Notes: generated from the sequence alone by a model not told the origin. Shown: positions 33,089-43,139, counted from the stretch's first letter. The stretch: 64,000 nucleotides of DNA from Eurosta solidaginis (GCF_040869045.1 NC_090319.1:53850779-53914778); one strand, 5' to 3'. Program-made: numbers and translations.

Positions 33089-33186
33089 CCGAGGGTTGGT
33101 GCAAAGGTACGAAAATGACATACCATACAAGTGTATACCGAGGGTTGGTACAAAGGTACGAAAATGACATACCATACAAGTGTATA
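33089..33186 (+). repeat. 49-bp tandem duplication
   Basis: CCGAGGGTTGGT(G/A)CAAAGGT... through GTGTATA occurs twice (33089-33137, 33138-33186) with one or no mismatch, inside the LINE. A recent local duplication. Confidence 0.9.
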
Positions 33187-33367
33187 CCGATGGTTTCAAA
33201 TTAGTGGACGGGATCGGGTCTGCTGTATACAGTATGGATCCAGAAATAAGTATATCCTATAGGCTTCAGATTACTTTAGTGCCTTTCAGGCGGAAATAGT
33301 AGCCGTGAAGAAGGCAGCAGAAATTCTAGAGGAAGCTTGCTTAAGCTGCAACCACGTAAATATATAT

Positions 33368-33528
33368 TGTAACGAATTTACCGCAATTTCCCTTATTTGC
33401 AATCTTCTGCTAACGTTCGTATCGCTAAACTGTTGAATAAATAACTCCAATATTGAATAATGGAAAAATGGCCTTTATTAAAGTACTTCACAATAACACT
33501 TATACTTTGATACTAGCTTGCTTAACCC
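33368..33528 (-). repeat. 3' LTR of the Gypsy element, distal piece
   Basis: TGTAACGAATTTACC... to GCTTGCTTAA, matching 39612-39768. It stops at TTAA where a piggyBac-like end begins. Confidence 0.8.
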
Positions 33529-33884
33529 TTTCAATGGCTAAACCAACCTAGCTGTGAAATAATTTTTTGGGGCAATATTCCCACCACTTAGGCCCTAAGA
33601 AGATATACAAAAATGACATTTGATTTTTACCTGCTCGGGTTACTTTTTTGTGGGTGATCCATTATAATGGACACAGCAAGTCAAGGGTCGTAGAGCAATA
33701 TACATTCAATGTTATAGAAAACGCTAATCCAAACCCATTTTGGCCCAATATTAGTGTATGGAGGATGATATAATAGAAAATTAGGTTATTTATTGCTGCG
33801 TAAATGCCCTTATGGACTTTTTATTGAAAACAAATAATTATAATGGTAGTAATAATATAGAAATATTAGTTGTAAACAAAACAG
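33529..33884 (+). mobile_element. piggyBac-like transposon end
   Basis: TTAA (33525-33528) is followed by CCCTTTCAATGGCTAAACC, which has the CCC start and TTAA target typical of piggyBac ends. No matching right end or transposase is seen; it passes into the LINE at about 33885. Tentative. Confidence 0.45.
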
Positions 33885-34018
33885 AAGGTTAGGCTAGGTT
33901 GAACTAGCCGGTCCATGAGGACCTTACATAGGCTGATTGAGTCCTTAGTGTTACCAGAAGTTTGTTTTAACGACCAAACTGAAAAACCCTATCAAAAACC
34001 AAGACCTATGTTATAAAA

Positions 34019-34588
34019 TTACTCCGTCCTCTTGGCAAATACTAGAAGCTTCCTAGGACTTAAGCCACTTGCTGCTTCTAGATCTGACAGCTGTATCACT
34101 CCTAATAGCTGGAGTCTTAGCCTGGCAAGCGCAGGGCAAAAGCACAGAACGTGCTCGATCGTTTCCTCCTCCAGCCCGCACTTCCTACATTTGCTATCAC
34201 TGACCAAGCTTAATTTAAAGGCATGTGACGCCAAAAGGCAGTGTCCAGTCAGAATACCCGTCGTGAGTCTACAGTCCTCTCTTTTTAATGATAGAAGCAA
34301 CTTTGTTAGTCTAAGGTTGTAAGACCTGCAAATAATCTTCGACACTTTACAGCCCCGCGCTTGAACCCACGCCTTTCCTGCTTGGTCGATCATGTGCACC
34401 TCTCGCCTTCTCTTAATTTCGCCCAGTCTAATTGGAACGCCTACGGAGCAAGCTTGAAGGGATGCGCCCTTTTTAGCTAATTCATCCGCTTTTTCTTTCC
34501 CATCTATTCCCATATGCCATGGGACCCAATATAGATGTATGCTTCTCCCTGTCCCGATTCTCTCCAGGGACTGCGTACACTCTAACAC
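34019..34588 (-). pseudogene. LINE RNase H domain and C-terminal tail (copy iv)
   Basis: The 189-codon frame holds the second half of RNase H (LYWVPWHMGIDGKEKADELA, with the catalytic His replaced: the family motif is VPGH, here VPWH) and a cysteine tail (CRKCGLEEETIEHVLCFCPA). The preceding half, with VYTDGSK and INRSYRLPDY, is in another frame at 34726-34900. RNase H would remove the RNA strand during LINE cDNA synthesis. Broken by a frame change near 34590-34720. Confidence 0.8.
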
Positions 34589-34725
34589 GCTTTTAGATGC
34601 TGTGCTATGCGAGATTATTATTTTGTATTGTCAATATAAAAGTTAACATGATTGCAGATTGGGCTATTTTCTTCCAGGGTTTCTACTGCTTTGGTTACGG
34701 CTACTATTTCCGCTTGGAAAATGCT

Positions 34726-35341
34726 TCAGTAATCCGGCAGCCTGTAGGATCTGTTTATTTCCGGATCAGCACAGTATACCGCAGACCCTACTCCTTCCGC
34801 TACTTTGGAACCATCTGTGTACACATGTATCGCCTCGTCCGTCCTTTGAGCACCCTTGCGCAAACCGTCCACCTCTATTTTGGCCTTAAGATCGCCCTCG
34901 AAGCGCAGATAGGGAATCAGGTAGTGTGTTCGTCTTGTGATTGATGACGCTATACTACTAAGGCCGTATGGTCGCCGCTCAAGCTGCCCCGATACACCGA
35001 TATAGGTTGCATTTGTTAACGCTATGTTCTTTACTACCAGGTCTACAGGTGGAATGTGCAGAATGGCATAGAGTGCAGCTGTCGGGGCTGTTTTCATGCT
35101 AAGCATTGATAGTCTGCATACCCCTCTAATTTTTTGAGGTAGGTTGCTTTTTGTGTGGCTTTCCACCAAACAAGAACTCCATAGTATAGGATAGGGCTTA
35201 CAATCGCTGTAAAAAGCCAATGAGAAAGAGAGGGCGATAAGCCCCACGTACACCCCATCATTCTTTTACATGCATAAAATGCCGTTGAAGCCTTCTTCAC
35301 CCTCTCATCCACGTTGAGCTTCCATGACAGCTTACTGTCTA
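34726..35341 (-). pseudogene. LINE RT C-terminus and RNase H start (copy iv)
   Basis: Two overlapping frames (35094-35341 and 34726-35253) together give DERVKKASTAFYACKR, YYGVLVWW, then TAALYAILHIPPVDLVVK and the RNase H start VYTDGSKVAEG. A frameshift near 35130-35250 separates them. No YADD box, since the copy is truncated downstream of it. Confidence 0.75.
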
Positions 35342-35512
35342 CTTTTGGGAGCATCTCTTCTCTGCTGCGTGTACGTACATATGTGTAGACATAATGATTT
35401 ATTTGTGTACATACAAGTGTAGCAGCTTACTTCATTGTTGTTGTGGCTTTATTTACTTTGATTGACAGATTAGTGATGGGAGTATCATTTAGTGTCACTA
35501 ATATTCGTCACA
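35342..35512 (-). repeat. 3' LTR of the Gypsy element, proximal piece
   Basis: Matches 39990-40083 plus 42592-42667 of the other LTR; begins on the minus strand TGTGACGAATATTAG. Uninterrupted at the place where piggyBac sits in the 5' LTR (CTTACTTCATTG versus CTTACTTAA), so it is the empty site for that insertion. Confidence 0.85.
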
Positions 35513-35523
35513 CTGCCCTCCAC

Positions 35524-36675
35524 CTAAGTCTGATCGTCCCGATCAGACAAATCTCCCGTTGCCAGCCTTTCCAAATGGACCACTTTCATTTTGGTTCGTG
35601 GTTGGCCAATGCTTTGTATGCGGTACACTACATCGTTGATCCGTTTTACAACTTTGTATGGGCCTTCCCAGTTACACTGCAATTTCGGGGACAAACCTTT
35701 TTTTCGTTGTGGTTTGTATAGCAGCACCAAATCTCCTTCCTGAAAACCTTCCCAATTAATTGCTTTATCGTATCTGGCTTTCATCTTGTCACTCATAATC
35801 ATTGTTCGTTGCCTTATCAGATCATGTATTTCTCTTAGCTCTTCTTCCAAATCACCAGTGGATTTCTTGACATTTCTCTCCGCATTGGCATCTATCCCAA
35901 ACTTCAAATCAGCTGGCAATCTAAGGTCATTGCCAAAAATTACTTTTGCAGGGGTTTGGCCCGTTGTCTCATACACTGCTGATCGGTAAGCCATCAATAA
36001 TAATGGTATGCGGGTATCCCACTCTTTATGGTACTTGTCTACTACTTTCCTTAAGTGCTCCTCCAATGTTCTATTGAATCGTTCTACCATACCATCGGAT
36101 TGAGGATGCAATGCACTTGTCCGTGTTTTTCGAATGTCCAATGATTTACACATTTCCTGGAACACAGCTGATTCCAAATTCTGCCTTGGTCAGAATGTAA
36201 CTCCATTGGTACACCATGCCTTGCAACCCAATTGTTTATAAACACTTCTGCTACTGTTTCCGCTTCTTGATTTGGGATTGGGTATACCTCTGGCCATTTG
36301 CTGAAATAATCCATAACTACCAGTACATATTTGTTTCCGCCGTCGCTAGTAGGCGGCATCCATAGCGATCCTTTCAAATGGCGCACCTGAGTTATATTGC
36401 TTCATCTGACCATGACTTCGGGTTTTGGGCCCTTTCGCTCTGCTGCAAACCTCGCAGTTCGCAATCCACTCAGTGACCGACTGACGGCAACCAACCCAAT
36501 AGAATCTCTGTTTAATCTTCTCGAGCGTCTTCGTGGTTCCAAGATGACCTCCGCTTGGACCATTATGCAGCTCGCTGAGCACGTTAGGAATCCTCTTTCT
36601 GGGAACAACTATCAGTTTCTTTTTTCTTTGACCATCCTCACTCTCCCATACTCGATGCAAGCAACCGGATATCAA
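35524..36675 (-). pseudogene. Gypsy integrase
   Basis: Pieces in order: zinc-binding HHCC region (ELHNG, GGHLG, NCEVCSR; about 36440-36600), catalytic core with D in MDYFSKWPE, D in HSDQGR and E in GMVERFNR, then the C-terminal GPY/F module (NWEGPYKVV) near 35630. All catalytic residues are present. Frameshifts lie near 36350 and near 36180, so three frames are needed. Integrase would insert the cDNA into host DNA; this copy cannot be made as one protein. Confidence 0.85.
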
Positions 36676-36687
36676 ATCTAAACTATT

Positions 36688-37994
36688 TCACTGTTCCCAA
36701 TTTGACTTCGCAATGGGACTCTCTGCTGACATCTCCTCTCTGCTTGGTCCTTCGTTTCGTTCAACCCCTTCCATAACATGTGACAGATCTGTATCTTCTA
36801 GCTGACACGTTCTTAGTTGTTTCTTGTCCCATTCATCCGTACACGTTATAGTCATTAGCCGGACATCTATAATGTCTTCCTTAGCCACTTCCTCCAAGTT
36901 GTTAAGATGTTCATCAAAGTTCTTGCCCAATACGATGATATCGTCCAGGTACACCAAGCATGTTTTCCAATGTAGTCCTTTCAGTACCTGTTCCATGAGT
37001 CTCTCAAAAGTAGCTGGTGCATTACAAAGTCCTAAAGGCTTCACTGTAAATTGCCAAAGACCATCACCGACCCTGAAGGCTTTTTCTCTTTATCTTCCTC
37101 CTTCACTTCAACTTGCCAGTAGCCGCTTTTCGAGTCCAGTGTGGAAAACCATTTCGTACCAGATAGCGAGTCAAGAGTGTCGTCAATTCTTGGCAATGGG
37201 TAGCTATCCTTTTTCGTAACGTCATTCAACTTCCGGTAGTCCAAGCAAAACCTCATTTTTCCATCCTTCTTCTTTACAAGTACTACCAGTGAGCTCCATG
37301 GACTAGATGATGGTTCCATGATGCCGCTGTCGCTCATTTCTTGTACGATTTGACTCACAACTTCCCGTTTCGCCAGTGGAACACTACGAGGAGCTTGACG
37401 TATCGGCCTCGCGTCTCCAGTGTCAATTTGATGTTTCACAACATTGGTGCGGCCTGGTTTGGAACCATCCTGGTCAAATATGGTCGCGTACTTTAGGAGC
37501 AGTTTTTTTGCCTTACTCTGATAGGCTTCCTCTAGCCCCTGCGTCCATGCCGTGATGTCATTTGAAAGATTAGTATTACTAGTTGAAACGTGTTCCTGGA
37601 GCTGTTCACAGTTAATAACTACTTCAGCCTCTTGGCATCTTCCCAAAATAGCTCCTTTGGTCAAATTGAATGGTGACTTGAACTCATTGAGTACTCTTAC
37701 CGGAATACGTCTATCTTGTTTTGTCATAGCCAGGGTTTTTCCTACAAGTATGTTCAGTGCTGATTTATTTGCTGCTTCGATAACCCACAATTTGTTTGTC
37801 CCATAATCTCCATCAACCTTTGCCCAGATGACTGCTTCGGATTTTGGTGGTATTTGCTGACTCTCTTCCACCAGCACTCGTTTACTGCTGTAACCTCTCT
37901 CGTAGCCGAAATTAAGTGGCACATCCATGTTCTTATATGGCATCGTCTTGCTTTGCATATCGATCTTGATGCCTTGGTTGATTAAGAAGTCCAC
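36688..37994 (-). pseudogene. Gypsy reverse transcriptase, RNase H deleted
   Basis: The upstream frame (37041-37994) runs from the protease end through RT motifs SLVVLVKKKDGKMRFCLDYR and TLDSKSGYWQ. A frameshift near 37080 moves the rest (MKPLGLCNAPATF, catalytic LVYLDDIIV) to 36688-37044. After NLEEV the sequence jumps to a spacer that normally follows RNase H, so the RT thumb and RNase H are missing. Confidence 0.8.
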
Positions 37995-38440
37995 TTCCCG
38001 ACGTTCCCAATTGCTACTTCACATTCTACTTCTCCAATTACCTGGGTGTCCTCTCCCGTGGCTGTACGTAATCTTGTTCCAAGCAATGGTCTTATCTTTT
38101 TGTTGACTAAATCCGCTCGAATGTTGGAATGAGATGCACCCGTATCTACAGTCAGTAAAAGTAAGATTGCTCGATCTTCTTCCAAACTGCGAGATAGAGA
38201 TTATGGGGCATTCAATTGCGGGAACCAGCTGTCGCCCCTTGCGGCTGACGCGATTTAGTTTAACGATTGAGTGGTCTTGGAGATTTGCTCATCTCCTTCT
38301 GCTCTGCGTTTACGACCACCCACATTGTTGGAACTGTTAGGGTTGGTGTTGCAATAACGCGCAATATGCCCTGGCTTTCCACACTTAAAGCATTTGACTG
38401 CATCATTATTCTTCTGCTGCGTACCCTTCAATGCTTCCAA
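37982..38440 (-). pseudogene. Gypsy CCHC knuckle and aspartic protease
   Basis: CFKCGKPGHIARYC zinc knuckle at about 38342-38383, then VDTGASHS protease active site at about 38130-38155. Two frames are needed, and the junction with gag at about 38445-38465 is a one-base loss relative to the plus-strand copy (GAAGGCC versus GAAAGGCC). Confidence 0.75.
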
Positions 38441-38448
38441 AATTGCGT

Positions 38449-39558
38449 CTACCCAGTCTGGCCTTCCACTTCCACGCGATGAGCTTTGTACGCTGGCTTA
38501 CTCAAAAGTGAGGCTGTTTCCTGAGTCAGTGCATGCGATACCGTTTCAGCAAATGTTAATTTTGGAATTTTCGTTTCCACATCTCGTATGCCATTTATGA
38601 AGCTCTGGATTTTTACCCTTTCAGTGTATTCCACGGGTGCGTCCGCATATGCAAGATGAGCCAATCTTTCAATATCTGAAACAAACTCCTGCAATGTCTC
38701 ATTTGCTTTTTGGTAGCGATTTTGCAACTCAATTTGGAATATCTGTTTTCTATGCTCGCTTCCATAACGTCGTCCTACAGCAGCCATCAATGCTTCATAA
38801 CTGTTCCGTTCGTACTCTGGAATCGTCTGTAAGATTTCCGCTGCAGGGCCTTTCAATACCATGAACATTGCAGCAACTTTATCTTCCGCATTCCAGTTTT
38901 TTACTGCTGCGGTCTTATCAAACTGTAGCTTGAAGACCTGGAAAGGAACAGAGCCGTCAAAAGATGGAGTTTTTACCTTCGTATTACTCGCTGAAGCAGC
39001 TGGGCAATTTAATTGCAACTCCTGTATACGACCTCTCAAAGCATCCAATTCGGCTTCGATTTTTTCCTCAAACTGCGATATTTTCGCGTCCATACGCGCT
39101 TCGAGTTTTGATGATATACGCGCCTCTTGCGCTTCGAGTTGTACTGTTATACGTGCCTCCTGCTCTTTCAGTTGTGTTTCCACCTTTGATGTTATGCGTG
39201 TCTCCTGTTCTTCAAGTTGAGATGACAGTTGAGATGTTATGTCTGTTTTTTGCGATTCCAGTTGAGATGACATGTTGGTGGATATTTGTGATGACATTTC
39301 GGACATTGCAGCCGATATTGCAGCCAATATCATGTTCAGGTCTGTGTTCGCCATTGTCTGCGGTGCTTCTTCCATTTTTGATGTTTCCTCGCCATCAAGA
39401 TGAAAGTCATACTCTTCCACGTCAATTCCTTCTAATTCCATTGCCTGTCGTAGTCGTTCCTGAAGTTCTAGTTGAATGCCGGTTGTATTCAATCTGCGGC
39501 TCTCCAACTCCTTCTTCAGTTGCTGGATCTTCAATTCACTTAACTTTGGCATGTCCAA
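38449..39558 (-). CDS. Gypsy Gag with N-terminal SAP-like motif and coiled coil
   Basis: 369 codons. Residues about 4-40 (LSELKIQQLKKELE then RRLNTTG.. and LQERL) fit the SAP helix-turn-helix pattern known from DNA-binding proteins. Residues 90-190 form an acidic, Q/E-rich coiled coil with degenerate repeats of about 14 residues (QLEEQETRITSKVE-like). Residues 210-345 are a retrotransposon Gag core close to the 7.8 kb copy. The frame ends at TAG just before the zinc knuckle because of a one-base loss. A start at 39558 gives MDMPKL. SAP at the N-terminus of Gag is unusual, and its role (chromatin contact?) is inference. Confidence 0.8.
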   Translation of the reverse strand: MDMPKLSELKIQQLKKELESRRLNTTGIQLELQERLRQAMELEGIDVEEYDFHLDGEETSKMEEAPQTMANTDLNMILAAISAAMSEMSSQISTNMSSQLESQKTDITSQLSSQLEEQETRITSKVETQLKEQEARITVQLEAQEARISSKLEARMDAKISQFEEKIEAELDALRGRIQELQLNCPAASASNTKVKTPSFDGSVPFQVFKLQFDKTAAVKNWNAEDKVAAMFMVLKGPAAEILQTIPEYERNSYEALMAAVGRRYGSEHRKQIFQIELQNRYQKANETLQEFVSDIERLAHLAYADAPVEYTERVKIQSFINGIRDVETKIPKLTFAETVSHALTQETASLLSKPAYKAHRVEVEGQTG

Positions 39559-39600
39559 GTTGCATTCGAAGTCTTCGGAATTTATTCAACAATTCCTCTT

Positions 39601-39609
39601 CTGACACCA
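39601..39609 (-). promoter_or_regulatory. Primer-binding site of the Gypsy element
   Basis: Minus strand TGGTGTCAG begins two bases inside the 5' LTR. TGG start as expected for tRNA priming; I do not assign the tRNA with certainty. Confidence 0.55.
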
Positions 39610-40083
39610 ATTGTAACGAATTTACCGCAATTCCCCTTATTTGCAATTTTCTGCTAACGTTCGTATCGCTAACTGTTGAATAAATAACTCCAATATTGAA
39701 TAATGGAAAAATGGCCTTTATTAAAGTACTTCACAATACACTTATACTTTGCAACTAGCTTGCTTAATAACCAAACTGAAACTGATCTATTGCCCGAAAG
39801 ATAGCGTGCTTAACTGAAACTGCTTCTAGCGCCTCTACCGCTGGTGCTTTTATACTCTGTGATTTCCTCGTGGCATCTTCTAGGCGCTTCCAGAATTTAC
39901 TTAGTTACCGCCATATAATTATAACTACAGATGCACGTATATAGCTTCTCATATGCGTGCCTTTGTGAGCCACACAATTACAATTGCATACTTTTGGGAG
40001 CATCTCTTCTCTGCTGTGTGTACGTACATATGTGTAGACATAATGATTTATTCGTGTAGATACAAGTGTAGCAGCTTACTTAA

Positions 40084-42587
40084 CCCTAGAATGCATACGT
40101 TGAGCCTCCGGGGCTCACTTGGATATATATTTCAACATATCTTATAAATTTGAAAAAAATTTTACAAGAGGCTTTTGGAATGCTATATTTGAATTATTCT
40201 AATCATAGCAGGCATTGATTTTTTGAAAAAAAAAATTTTTTTTCTCAGAAATAAAAGCAATTTTGTATCAATACCCCTTTTATACATATGATGAGCCTGT
40301 GAGGCTCATATGGCTCAAGCAAGTATGCCATGCAAATTTATTTGAGCAATGACCGTTATTCTATGTAACTGAAGTGAGTCTATTTCATAGTAGGCATTGA
40401 TAATTTGAAAAAAAAAAAAAAAAACAATCAACCAAGTATGCTTTTGAAGAAGAGTACTCAGTAGTGTTCGATTCGTGGTCAAGTGCACAACAATATATTT
40501 GTTTATTGATAAGAAATAAATAATATGGGTTCAAACTACATCAGGTAATAAATATTCATATACAAAATTGATTTATATTAGGTACGATAACAATATGAAT
40601 GCGTAAAGTCTACATATTTCAATAGGAAAAATAGGAATACAAAAATGGCATCAAAAAGCAAAAAATCTGTTCGTGGAAATGATGACAATGTAGAATCGAT
40701 TATCAAGACATGACTTGAGGAGGATGATTATTATATTGTTGAAAGTGACTCGTCTGGCGAAGATGATAGTTTTCAAACATTTGAGGAGGAGCCCAATGAA
40801 CACTTCTATATGTCTGACGATAGTGAAGACGAGAACAGCCCCGAAGAAAATATAGACATATCGGACCGCTGCAGTAACTCCTTTTCCGGAAAAATTGGGT
40901 TTATATGGAATAGTTCACCACCCCAGCAGAAGAAAGTTCGTGCACACAACTTAATGCGTTTTACTCCTGGTCTTATACAAAAATATAATATTTGGTGTAA
41001 GAAGAACGCTTGGGACAAATTTATTACATCGGAAATGATCGACGAAATCATATTATATACAAACAGAGAAGCTAGCCGCTGTTTTCAGGCACAGGGGAAA
41101 TATTGGTCACGCCTGGAGAAAGACGAAATTGAGGTTTTTTGGGTTGATACTGATGGCTGGTGTGGAAAAAAATTGGTATACACCCGTCCGTGAGCTTTTC
41201 CTGGATAAGACGGCAAACCCTTTATACAAAGCTACAATGTCAATAAACCGATTAGAAAACATACGCAGGATGCTTCGATTCGATGATAAGAGAACACGCA
41301 ACTTTCGAATTTCATCAGACAAATTTGCACCCATTCGTCATATATGGGAATTGTTTCTACAGAAGTGCCGAACAGTAATCATTCCAAAAGCATTTGTAAC
41401 AATTAACGAACAGCTATTAAGTTTTAGAGGACGCGCAAGTTTTATTCAGTATATACTATCGAAGCCAGCCAAGTACGGAATTAAATTCTTTTGGCTTTGT
41501 GAAAGCGATTCGGGTTATGCCATTGATGGCCAAGTTTATTTAGGTCGCCAGACCGGAAATAATGTTCAACACAATGTAGCTGAAAATATCGTAAAATCCC
41601 TTGTTACAACCATACAGAATTCCGGGCGAAATCTAACTTTTGATAATTATTTCACGAGCATTCCCCTAGCGTTGGATTTATTGGAAGCTGGAATAACGAT
41701 TGTAGGAACTTTACGTAAAAATAAAAAGGAAATAACAGGAGAATTCCAAGCTTCTAAAGAAAGAAGCGTTTACTCATCTCTATTTGGTTTCAAAGACGAC
41801 TTAACATTAGTAAGTTACGTTCCGAAAAAAACAAAGCGGTTATATTACTAACCTCTATGCATCACGATGATATTGTTAACATTGAGAATGTAACTAAAAA
41901 ACCAGATATTATCGAGTTCTATAACAAAACCAAGGGTGGTGTAGGTCATATGGACCAAATGGTTAGTAATTATACATGCAAGAGGCAAAAAATGCTATGG
42001 CCTATGGCTGTTTGGTATAATATAATGGATGTTGGAGCTCTGAACGCCTTTTTGATATTTATTCAGGAAAATCCCGCCTTTGCAACTGGGATACGACACA
42101 AAAGGCGTATCTTCCTGAAGGAACTAGTAATTGAATTAGTACTTCCATTTATGAAGCGGAGAGCACAAAGTTCAACCAAACTGTCTAAAGTTCATAAAAT
42201 GGCTATGGCAAATTTTATACAGATTGAAAAAGAAGCAACGACTAAGAATGATGCTCCGCCGACAAAAAGGAAAAGATGTGAATTCTGTCCTTCCAAAATA
42301 AATCGCATGAGCAGACTATTTTGCGCTAAGTGTGCTAAAACTATTTGTAAAGAACATTCATTACTGCTTTGTGAAACATGTTCCAATTGTACTAATTAGC
42401 ACATAATTTTTTGTATTTATATAACCATTACACGTATTTGTAATAATAAAAAGAAACGATAAATGAATTAAAGTTTTATCCCAGTAATATTTTGTTTTAT
42501 TTATAATTAAAGCCATACTTCTAGTACTTGAGCCTCTGAGGCTCATCGTATGTATAACTGTATTTTTTTTACGCATGCATCCTAGGG
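40084..42587 (+). mobile_element. Complete piggyBac transposon with TTAA duplication
   Basis: 2504 bp. TIRs of 17 bp: left CCCTAGAATGCATACGT and right, inverted, CCCTAGGATGCATGCGT, two mismatches. TTAA at 40080-40083 and 42588-42591. A 17-bp palindrome TGAGCCTCNGNGGCTCA-like occurs three times: 40101-40117, 40292-40308 and 42529-42545. It encodes one transposase, now broken. Inserted into the Gypsy LTR, whose other copy shows the empty site. Confidence 0.95.
40645..42399 (+). pseudogene. piggyBac transposase, broken in three places
   Basis: ATG at 40645. Segments: acidic N-terminus and DDE_Tnp_1_7-type start (to about 41135), catalytic middle (41129-41851) and C-terminal part (41852-42399). 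A TGA lies at codon 23 (about 40711), a frameshift in the T6 run near 41135, and another at the A-run near 41823. Two catalytic Asp positions are readable (ESDSGY and FDNYFTSIP). At the third site the family pattern GGVDxxDQM reads GGVGHMDQM, so the first of its two Asp residues is Gly. A cysteine-rich C-terminal zinc-binding domain (CEFCPSK...CAKCAKTICKEH) is intact. Cut-and-paste activity is not expected from this copy. Confidence 0.9.
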
Positions 42588-42667
42588 TTAATTGTTGTTG
42601 TGGCTTTATTTACTTTGTATCAGATTAGTGATGGGAGTATCACTTAGTGTCACTAATATTCGTCACA

Positions 42668-43130
42668 ATATATTAATAGTTAGACGGCCATTTAAACAAT
42701 AATACCACACAGTACTTTACTCTTTACCCACACAGTACTCCCACACGCTACCCACGGCCGTCGGTTCTATGTACTGGAGCGACTCGGGATTTTTCCCGAC
42801 CAAGGACTGCCATTTCAGTGTAACCCCACTGCTACAACAACAACAACAACAACATTACTTTATTAGGATGTGTCCTAGAGAGCAGACAAGCATTGGAGAT
42901 ACTCCGCTCAGGCCGTACCATACATCTATACAAGGTTCCCGGTCATAAAGAGAGGAGTGTACTGCACTCGAGACGTTCCATTCCGCTTGGGATAAATCAA
43001 CATAAGGCAGTAATTCTATATGTGCCATAGCATAGCCTGATACTACATCGTTTTTTACTCGAGGTTCAAATACATACCTGAATTTCGAACGATTTAATAT
43101 TACCACATTGAACCTTCTTGGCCATACCAT
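42668..43130 (+). pseudogene. LINE RNase H (copy iii, right part)
   Basis: After the ATAT duplication the LINE reads on: a degenerate stretch, then a (CAA)n-tailed short insertion ending near 42855, then ALEILRSGRTIHLYKVPGH-like RNase H remnants near 42890-42950. This matches the order at 12540-12720. It shows the Gypsy element inserted between two RNase H blocks. Confidence 0.55.
42740..42856 (+). mobile_element. Short (CAA)n-tailed retroposon end
   Basis: CTGGAGCGACTCGGGATTTT... ending ACTGCTACAACAACAACAACA. The CAA tail resembles the SINE-like family at 59.2 and 62.5 kb, but the body is different. Confidence 0.45.
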
Positions 43131-43139
43131 GAGAAACTT

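Larger units (their letters stand above)
31590..33367 (+). pseudogene. LINE reverse transcriptase, degenerate (copy iii, left part)
   Basis: RT remnants in order: GSDGIF and a VILPKTR-like box (about 31620-31770), PISLTLF..KPVERLID (about 32106-32160), AYADDI catalytic box (32524-32541), LVLFTRKCKVPNW (about 32615-32650) and KYLGIILVSKLSWEL (about 32700-32745). An RNase H start lies near 33190-33340 (VYTDGFK, AEIVAVKKAAEIL). Interrupted by another LINE's 3' end at about 31790-32105, by a 49-bp tandem duplication at 33089-33186, and then by the Gypsy element at 33368. Confidence 0.75.
33885..35341 (-). mobile_element. LINE fragment inserted in the Gypsy 3' LTR (copy iv)
   Basis: 5' truncated: starts inside the RT thumb (SKLSWKLNVDER at about 35330) and continues through the post-RT and RNase H regions to a 3' UTR with GTTCAACCTAGCCTAACC near 33890. 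The junction at 35341 returns to LTR sequence (TTTTGGGAGCATC), and about 220 bp of LTR present in the other LTR is missing here. The insertion was therefore accompanied by a target deletion. Confidence 0.75.
33368..42667 (-). mobile_element. Gypsy-family LTR retrotransposon, minus strand, with nested insertions
   Basis: About 9.3 kb including insertions. Read on the minus strand: 5' LTR (42667-39612, split by piggyBac), primer-binding TGGTGTCAG (39609-39601), gag, CCHC knuckle, protease, RT, integrase, polypurine tract AGGTGGAGGGCAG (35525-35513) and 3' LTR (35512-33368, split and partly deleted). ATAT (possibly ATATAT) flanks both outer ends. RNase H and the end of RT are deleted and several frameshifts are present, so the copy is dead. 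It interrupts LINE copy iii, which resumes at 42668. Confidence 0.85.
39612..42667 (-). repeat. 5' LTR of the Gypsy element, split by piggyBac
   Basis: The LTR pieces 39612-40083 and 42592-42667 add up to about 548 bp once the piggyBac and one TTAA are removed. It contains TTTAATAAAGG-like and TTTATACTCTG regions on the opposing strands, as in the plus-strand LTR at 9559-10175. Ends TGTAACGAAT and ATTCGTCACA on the plus strand. Confidence 0.85.

Noticed and set aside
38964..39683. Long plus-strand open frame of 239 codons
   Set aside because: It is antisense to the Gypsy gag, whose coiled-coil codons keep the opposite strand open.
40645..42399. Domesticated piggyBac-derived host gene
   Set aside because: TIRs and TTAA are intact, and the frame has a stop, two frameshifts and a lost catalytic Asp. 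This is a dead transposon, not an exapted gene.
33368..42667. Envelope gene making the Gypsy copy an errantivirus
   Set aside because: No open frame lies between integrase and the polypurine tract; the integrase tail ends next to the 3' LTR.
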